A stretch of 64,000 nt of DNA, from positions 25,745 through 89,744 of the forward strand of contig NZ_JAOTIN010000007.1 in the NCBI RefSeq assembly GCF_025660655.1, in the 5' to 3' direction. The stretch comes from Streptococcus sp. CSL10205-OR2. GTDB taxonomy: Bacteria > Bacillota > Bacilli > Lactobacillales > Streptococcaceae. Shown piece after piece: positions 58,316 to 64,000 of the stretch. Position 1 is the stretch's first letter, and each line of letters opens with the position of its first letter. The position numbers and the translations under genes were made by a program. The notes under the pieces were generated by a model. It did not search any database and was not told where the DNA came from. It worked only from the letters and a program-made list of their open reading frames with translations.

Positions 58316-60277
58316 ATGAAAAATAATAACAATAATGGATTTGTTAAGAATCCTTTTCTCTATATTTTAATTATTATCTCCATTATTTTTGGAGTACAAT
58401 ATTTTTTGCGAGGCTCATCAACACAGGCCCAAAAAATTAATTATTCTACCCTTGTTTCAGAAATAAAAAATGGTGAAGTGGCTTCCATTTCCTATCAACC
58501 AAATGGTGGTATTATTTCTGTTGAAGGAGAATACAAATCTGAAAAAACGATTGAAAATAAAAATGATTTAGCCTTTTTTGGTAATTCAAGTACAACAGTT
58601 AAAGAGTTTACATCCATCATCCTACCAAGTGAAACTTCCATTAAAACATTACAAGATGTTGCTGATGAAGCAGGAACAGAAATAACAGTGAAGCCAGAAA
58701 GCTCTATTGGCACATGGATATCTTTGATTGTTGGCTTTTTGCCCATCGTTATTTTAATCTTCTTTTTCACCATGATGATGAATCAAGGTGGTGGCGCTCG
58801 TGGCGCTATGAATATCGGTAAAAATAAGGCGAGAACAGCAAGCAAAACCACTGTTAAAGTTCGTTTTTCAGATGTTGCAGGTGCTGAAGAAGAAAAACAA
58901 GAACTGATTGAAGTTGTTGATTTCCTAAAAGACCCAAAACGTTACAAGGCGCTCGGTGCTAGAATTCCTGCAGGTGTTCTTTTAGAAGGACCTCCAGGAA
59001 CAGGTAAAACCTTGCTAGCAAAAGCTGTTGCAGGAGAAGCCGGCGTTCCTTTCTTTAGTATTTCAGGTTCAGACTTCGTTGAAATGTTTGTTGGGGTTGG
59101 TGCAAGTCGTGTGAGATCTTTATTTGAAGATGCTAAAAAAGCTGAACGCGCCATTATCTTTATCGATGAAATCGATGCGGTTGGTCGTCGTCGTGGTGCA
59201 GGTATGGGTGGCGGAAACGATGAACGTGAACAAACCCTTAACCAACTATTAATTGAAATGGATGGTTTTGAAGGTAATGAAAATATTATTGTCATTGCTG
59301 CAACAAACCGAAGTGACGTCTTAGACCCAGCTCTTTTAAGACCAGGACGTTTTGATAGAAAAGTTTTGGTTGGTCGTCCAGATGTTAAGGGACGCGAAGC
59401 AATATTGAAAGTTCATGCTAAAAATAAACCTTTAGCAGACGATGTTAATTTAAAAGTTGTCGCACAACAAACACCAGGTTTTGTCGGTGCTGACTTAGAA
59501 AACGTCCTCAATGAAGCTGCTTTAGTCGCTGCTAGAAGAAATAAAACCAAGATTGATGCTAGTGATATTGATGAGGCTGAAGATCGTGTGATTGCTGGTC
59601 CATCTAAGAAAGACAAAACGATTTCTGAACGTGAGCGTCAAATGGTTGCCTATCATGAAGCAGGACATACCATTGTTGGTCTTGTCTTATCAAATGCTCG
59701 TGTTGTTCATAAAGTCACTATTGTTCCTAGAGGTCGTGCTGGTGGTTATATGATTGCTCTTCCAAAAGAAGATCAAAATCTGCTATCTAAGGATGATTTA
59801 AAAGAACAATTAGCAGGACTTATGGGTGGTCGTGTGGCTGAAGAAATCATCTTCAATGTTCAAACAACAGGTGCTTCTAATGACTTTGAACAAGCAACAC
59901 AAATGGCACGTGCTATGGTTACTGAATATGGTATGAGTGATAAACTTGGACCTGTTCAATATGAAGGAAACCATGCCATGATGCCAGGCCAATTAACGCC
60001 AGAAAAATCTTATTCTGCTCAAACCGCCCTATTAATTGATGAAGAAGTGAGAGAACTTTTAAATGAAGCGCGTGATAAAGCAGCTGATATTATTAATCAA
60101 AACAGAGAAAAACATAAATTGATTGCAGAAGCTTTACTTAAATATGAAACACTTGATGCGCATCAAATTAAATCTATCTATGAAACCGGTGAAATGCCTA
60201 AATCATTAGAAGATGAACAAGAAGAAACTCATGCTCTTTCTTACGATGAAATCAAAGAAAAATTAGTAAAAGAGTAA
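58316..60277 (+). CDS. ftsH: ATP-dependent zinc metalloprotease FtsH
   Basis: A 653-residue membrane AAA+ protease. Two membrane spans (about 12-30 and 135-155) flank an extracellular domain. The AAA module has Walker A GPPGTGKT (225-232), Walker [12 protein letters not shown] (280-290) and second region of homology [19 protein letters not shown]. The zinc site HEAGH is at 447-451. There is a weak SD (AAGAA); the gene follows hpt by 24 bases. A terminator closes the operon. Confidence 0.97.
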   Translation: MKNNNNNGFVKNPFLYILIIISIIFGVQYFLRGSSTQAQKINYSTLVSEIKNGEVASISYQPNGGIISVEGEYKSEKTIENKNDLAFFGNSSTTVKEFTSIILPSETSIKTLQDVADEAGTEITVKPESSIGTWISLIVGFLPIVILIFFFTMMMNQGGGARGAMNIGKNKARTASKTTVKVRFSDVAGAEEEKQELIEVVDFLKDPKRYKALGARIPAGVLLEGPPGTGKTLLAKAVAGEAGVPFFSISGSDFVEMFVGVGASRVRSLFEDAKKAERAIIFIDEIDAVGRRRGAGMGGGNDEREQTLNQLLIEMDGFEGNENIIVIAATNRSDVLDPALLRPGRFDRKVLVGRPDVKGREAILKVHAKNKPLADDVNLKVVAQQTPGFVGADLENVLNEAALVAARRNKTKIDASDIDEAEDRVIAGPSKKDKTISERERQMVAYHEAGHTIVGLVLSNARVVHKVTIVPRGRAGGYMIALPKEDQNLLSKDDLKEQLAGLMGGRVAEEIIFNVQTTGASNDFEQATQMARAMVTEYGMSDKLGPVQYEGNHAMMPGQLTPEKSYSAQTALLIDEEVRELLNEARDKAADIINQNREKHKLIAEALLKYETLDAHQIKSIYETGEMPKSLEDEQEETHALSYDEIKEKLVKE

Positions 60278-60291
60278 TCAAAATATTCATA

Positions 60292-60317
60292 AAAGGACGA
60301 TAACAGTCCTTTTTTTG
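60292..60317 (+). terminator. intrinsic terminator after ftsH
   Basis: A perfect 7-bp stem AAAGGAC / GTCCTTT followed by seven more T residues. Confidence 0.85.
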
Positions 60318-60658
60318 TTGTTTCTTTTTATCGAATGATGAAAGAAAAAATGATAAATTATAGTTTTGACAATTATTTTTTAAAATTATTTATATATTCC
60401 TTTCTTTTTTTGAGAAAAAATAGTATATTTTAAGCAATTTTAAGGAAAGTTTATTATTTTCAAATTAATGATTATTGCTAAAAAGATTTTTTATTTTTAA
60501 ATAAATAATAAAGGAGGTTTTAATCACTATTAATTCAATTTTATTATTGTTCATCATTTTTTGGTAAGATGAACTACCAAACTAGCTTTTTTAAAATTTT
60601 TATGCTAGGTCATTAGTTTTGTATGCTAATGAAGTCATATAACAGAAAGGAGTAAAAA
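60318..60658 (+). promoter_or_regulatory. AT-rich upstream region of the surface protein gene
   Basis: 341 bases, very AT-rich, with no confident gene. A TTGACA (60366-60371) may be part of a promoter. An isolated SD, AAAGGAGG (60510-60517), is not followed by a usable ATG/GTG/TTG. Three potential hairpins follow: GTTCATC/GATGAAC (60549-60574), CTAGC/GCTAG (60582-60608) and TCATTAG/CTAATGA (60610-60632). The gene's own SD, GAAAGGAG, is at 60645-60652. Confidence 0.5.
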
Positions 60659-63600
60659 ATGAAAATAAAAAATAATATAGATACTTCTCTAAAAAAGAGA
60701 CTAATGCATTTTGTGATGTTATTTTCTATTTTAGTTGGTCAAATTCTAGGACCTTCTGTGGTACTAGCAAAAGACACAGACAACCTCACAAACAATACTA
60801 TAGTAGTATCCGATAAAAACAATGATACTATATCAGAAACCGCTCAATTGAAAGAGGATGCTACTAACCAAAATACCACAACAGTTCAACCTAAAGAAAA
60901 CCAATTAGATGATATAGAGACAAACGAAACTTTGCCTGTAAATCAAGACAATGCAGGTATTGTTCTAGAATATTTTGAACTTTATAATAGCCAAAGAGGA
61001 GAAGCGGAGACGACTCTTTTTTCTGGTCAACAAACAGCGACTTATGTGCGATTTGCAACAACGTCTTCTCAAGGGACACAAAGTTATACGATTGTTTTAA
61101 AATTCAATAAGAATTACATTAAAAAAGATGAGATTATTACTTCAACACCTGATTCTCTTGAAGGATCTGCCCTTATCAAAGAAGATAATGACGGTAATTA
61201 TATTGTTGAATACCATTTTAAAGATTTAACAGGCGGAACAGATGTTAGTTTTCCAACTAAATTTATCGCGACCTCTGGTCCAACACCTGATGGCTATCAG
61301 TTACCAGTGACAGCAAGTATTTATGCTGAAGGTGTTGATAATCCTTTAGATACAAAGACCATAAACTATACTTATAAGATTAAAAAAGTTGAAACAGAAA
61401 AACAAATTAAAACAGCCAACGCCACTTTTTCTGGAATAGATCAAGAGATAGTTTCTGGTGGAGAAGAAAACACAACCAATCCAAGTCATCTTAGTGAAGA
61501 GTTATCAAAGCTTGATTTAGTTACTTTTAGATATCATACAGGAATAAGTAAAACAATAGAAGATAAGATAGGTAATCGAGATATTGAAACGATTATTTAT
61601 AGAGATACTCTTCCAGAAGATGCTGTTTTTCTTGAGATTAACAATCCTGGATGGGTATATGATTCCGTTTCAAGAGTGGCTACTTATGAAGTGGCTAATT
61701 TAGATGATTTTAAACTTGGTTACCACCTTCAAAATTCTCCAGAACTAAACCTACTATTTCCTAACGGTAAACTTTATGATCCTAATACCCCAGATGCTAA
61801 TGTTTACACTAATAAAATGCAAGCAGAGTTTATTCCAAAAAATAAAGATGTTTCTGAAGATACTATTGTCTATGAAGATAGCATGACTTTTGGATTGTCT
61901 GTTTCAGATGGCTTTAGTGCTGAAAAAAAAGGATGGGAACGTATATATAATCGAGAAAGTTATCTCAAAAAATGGGAAGGGCCATGGGATATTTTTGTGA
62001 CCAATCCTTCAGACAAAGCTATTGAAAATCTAAAAATAATTGATGGTCAGCTAGATGACAATCTCTATTTTTCAAAAATCTTATTACCAAAAACATCAGA
62101 TGATATTTTTGAAGGTACCCTGGACATCTATACACAAACCGATAATGGTGAAAAAGTATTAATTAAAGAAAATGTTTCTCTATTAGAAAGTGAACAGATA
62201 ATTACACTAACTGGTCAAGTGGATAAAGTCTTTATTGAAGCTCACAATTCATCTTCACAGAAAAGTATTTTAAAACCAACTAGCTCAGAAAACATGAAAT
62301 TTAAAGTAACACTTTATGTGAAAATGAAGGATCCTAAAGTAAAATTAACAACTCCGTATGTTTTCAGTAATGAAGCCGAGATTTCGGGCAATAAGATTGG
62401 TGGTCCATTAATCACTAAAATTATTCGTAGTGAAGATAAACTATTAATAGATCCTAATGAAACGTTTCATGTTAGAAAAAATGTTAAAACGGAAAATAAA
62501 ACATTTGGTGCAGGTGAAAAAATTAATGTTTCTCTTGATTTAAATGCTAATGGTGTATTACCTGAAACAGAAATCAAATTTACTCAGATGGTTGATTTAT
62601 TACCGTTAGGAACTCGGTATGTTCCTCACTCTGCGATGTTAAATCTAGAATATGGTAAAGGTTCTTATCGTTACAATTCTAGTCTTAAAAATGGTCAATA
62701 TGAACCTGATGTTATTTTCAACTATAAAGGAACAGGACGTACGGCACTTGTTTGGGAAATACTTCCAGTCACAGCAACAGCTTTAGAAACAGCCTCAGAT
62801 GCATTTCCTTACCAAATCAATTACCAAATGGAGGTAACAAAAGATACACCACCAGGAGAAAATATTAACGAGGTTTATGTTGGTTGGGAAAATAATGATC
62901 ACATTAAAGCTATTGATGCTTCAGATAGTTCTAAAGTAACAGAAGATATATTTGATTTAAACCATAATGGTAAAACAGATGATTTCATTTCAAAGGCTCA
63001 GGGAAAGTTTTACCACTCACCTGTAAAAGAACTTATCAGTAAAAAAACAGTTAGAGGAAATCTTGATATTGACTATACTCTGACCCCCGCAATAGCAAGA
63101 GCAGAGATTGGGACACAAGGGGATTATCATCTAACTATTATTAACAATTCCGATGATGATTTTGATACTTTTGTATTGTTAGATGTGTTGCCTCATATAG
63201 GTGATAAAACAGTTGGCATCAATCAATTAATTGGTGAACGAACCCCAAGAAATTCACAATTTGACATACATTTAAAAGGGCCGGTTGTTGTACCAGAAGG
63301 TTATAGTGTGTTCTACACAACTGATTCACCAACAAAAAATATGGAGGACTACGCTCAAAAAGCCAACTGGTTATTAAACCCGACAGATTATTCTCAAGTA
63401 AAAGCCTTTAAAATTGTTCTCACCAATGGCTTTACATTACCTGTTGGAAAAACAGTTGAGTTTACTGTTCCATTTTTAACTCCAGACGATGTTAACTTAG
63501 GGCGTTATGGTCTAGACGATAACGTTAATGAACGCTTGATTAGCACCAATTCTTTTGGTGTCTCAACATCAAAAAAATTAGAATTTACTGAATCAAATAA

Positions 63601-64000
63601 TGCTTCAATTGAGCTATTTAAATACAAAGTAGAAGGTTATGTTTTTGAAGATTTAGACATAAAAGATGGTCTAAAGGGAACAAACGATCGACCTTTTAAA
63701 GATTATAAAGTGCAATTGATTGATGATTCAGGTAATCCAGTGGTAGGATTGAACGGAAAACCAATTGAAACTAAGACTGATGAAAACGGCTATTACACCA
63801 TGGACGTTCATCGAAATGGTCAATATAAAATTAAGATTTTAACTCCAAATGGTTATAAACTTTTACCCTCAAAAGATGACAAAAATGGTTCTCACATTAT
63901 TGATGCTCAAGAGGGCACAACAGATAGTTTCGTTCTAAATATCGATCAGCCTATTGTTCAAAAAAATGCAGGTTATTTAAAAGAAGGTATTGATATCAGG
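60659..64000 (+). CDS. large secreted cell-surface protein (partial, continues beyond window)
   Basis: An open frame of 1114 codons with no stop before the right edge. A long signal peptide, with basic N-terminus (LKKRLMHFVM), hydrophobic core (FSILVGQILGPSVVLA) and likely cleavage near residue 37, is followed by a Thr/Asn/Asp-rich segment (38-90). Then about 900 residues of beta-rich, Thr/Asp/Asn-rich sequence contain few cysteines. Residues about 989-1095 resemble an SdrD B / prealbumin-like wall domain: YKVEGYVFEDLDI, KTDENGYYTMDV, GQYKIKILTPNGYKLLP. Proteins of this design are usually sortase-anchored adhesins, but the anchor motif would be outside the window. Placement right after ftsH, its high AT content and its long structured leader suggest acquired cargo. 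Confidence 0.85.
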   Translation, partial: MKIKNNIDTSLKKRLMHFVMLFSILVGQILGPSVVLAKDTDNLTNNTIVVSDKNNDTISETAQLKEDATNQNTTTVQPKENQLDDIETNETLPVNQDNAGIVLEYFELYNSQRGEAETTLFSGQQTATYVRFATTSSQGTQSYTIVLKFNKNYIKKDEIITSTPDSLEGSALIKEDNDGNYIVEYHFKDLTGGTDVSFPTKFIATSGPTPDGYQLPVTASIYAEGVDNPLDTKTINYTYKIKKVETEKQIKTANATFSGIDQEIVSGGEENTTNPSHLSEELSKLDLVTFRYHTGISKTIEDKIGNRDIETIIYRDTLPEDAVFLEINNPGWVYDSVSRVATYEVANLDDFKLGYHLQNSPELNLLFPNGKLYDPNTPDANVYTNKMQAEFIPKNKDVSEDTIVYEDSMTFGLSVSDGFSAEKKGWERIYNRESYLKKWEGPWDIFVTNPSDKAIENLKIIDGQLDDNLYFSKILLPKTSDDIFEGTLDIYTQTDNGEKVLIKENVSLLESEQIITLTGQVDKVFIEAHNSSSQKSILKPTSSENMKFKVTLYVKMKDPKVKLTTPYVFSNEAEISGNKIGGPLITKIIRSEDKLLIDPNETFHVRKNVKTENKTFGAGEKINVSLDLNANGVLPETEIKFTQMVDLLPLGTRYVPHSAMLNLEYGKGSYRYNSSLKNGQYEPDVIFNYKGTGRTALVWEILPVTATALETASDAFPYQINYQMEVTKDTPPGENINEVYVGWENNDHIKAIDASDSSKVTEDIFDLNHNGKTDDFISKAQGKFYHSPVKELISKKTVRGNLDIDYTLTPAIARAEIGTQGDYHLTIINNSDDDFDTFVLLDVLPHIGDKTVGINQLIGERTPRNSQFDIHLKGPVVVPEGYSVFYTTDSPTKNMEDYAQKANWLLNPTDYSQVKAFKIVLTNGFTLPVGKTVEFTVPFLTPDDVNLGRYGLDDNVNERLISTNSFGVSTSKKLEFTESNNASIELFKYKVEGYVFEDLDIKDGLKGTNDRPFKDYKVQLIDDSGNPVVGLNGKPIETKTDENGYYTMDVHRNGQYKIKILTPNGYKLLPSKDDKNGSHIIDAQEGTTDSFVLNIDQPIVQKNAGYLKEGIDIR

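Overview
The window is a low-GC Firmicute chromosome segment spanning the replication origin, almost certainly from a Streptococcus. Evidence: the order rlmH | htrA-parB | oriC-dnaA-dnaN, followed by DUF951, ychF, pth, mfd, an MurJ-like flippase, an S4-domain protein, divIC, a 41-residue ORF, a class-A-beta-lactamase-like protein, tilS, hpt and ftsH, is the conserved streptococcal origin order. parB has no parA beside it, as is usual in streptococci. The species is not assigned.

Left arm (1-41 kb; leading-strand genes mostly on the minus strand). 1-4.2 kb: a YitT-type membrane protein cut by the window edge, aspS-hisS, and the divergent rpmF-rpmG pair for L32/L33, both cysteine-free. 4.3-10.7 kb is accessory: a methyltransferase, a phosphoesterase, a broken acetyltransferase, an XRE regulator with a membrane partner, a tandem-GNAT protein, a secreted fumarate-reductase-like lipoprotein and a small acidic protein. 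10.8-19.2 kb: rpsD with a structured leader, veg, dnaB, rplI, gdpP, mnmG and mnmA. 19.4-22.2 kb: iron-sulfur serine dehydratase genes, a decayed histidine phosphatase and a HAD phosphatase. 22.2-30 kb: a secreted transglycosylase, then a minus-strand operon (yfmF, yfmH, rodZ-like, pgsA, ecfA1, ecfA2, ecfT). 30.2-38 kb: yaaA-recF, a sugar transporter, guaB, trpS, a second YitT protein and an ABC-F ATPase. 38-39 kb: three tRNA genes and rlmH.

Origin (39-45 kb): htrA, parB, dnaA and dnaN. DnaA boxes lie on both sides of dnaA. A 17-bp-arm inverted repeat on the left presents two facing boxes. On the right, between dnaA and dnaN, a box, a GC patch and TTA/CTA triplets resemble the Bacillus unwinding region. 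A near-perfect parS lies inside ecfA1 and a degenerate one inside hisS, matching the presence of parB.

Right arm (44-64 kb, plus strand): housekeeping genes, many overlapping or coupled, interrupted at 45.2-47.6 kb by an aldo/keto reductase, a DUF1275 protein and an XRE regulator. The window ends in a very large secreted surface protein (more than 1114 residues) placed directly after ftsH.

I found no CRISPR array, phage, insertion sequence or clearly new defence system. The most interesting unexplained signals are regulatory: three exact copies of a 16-mer around recF and the sugar transporter, a promoter-terminator leader just upstream of mnmG, paired direct repeats in the mnmA leader, TGTCAA triplets at the transglycosylase promoter, an apparently leaderless rlmH mRNA, and a multi-hairpin leader with an orphan Shine-Dalgarno before the surface protein.
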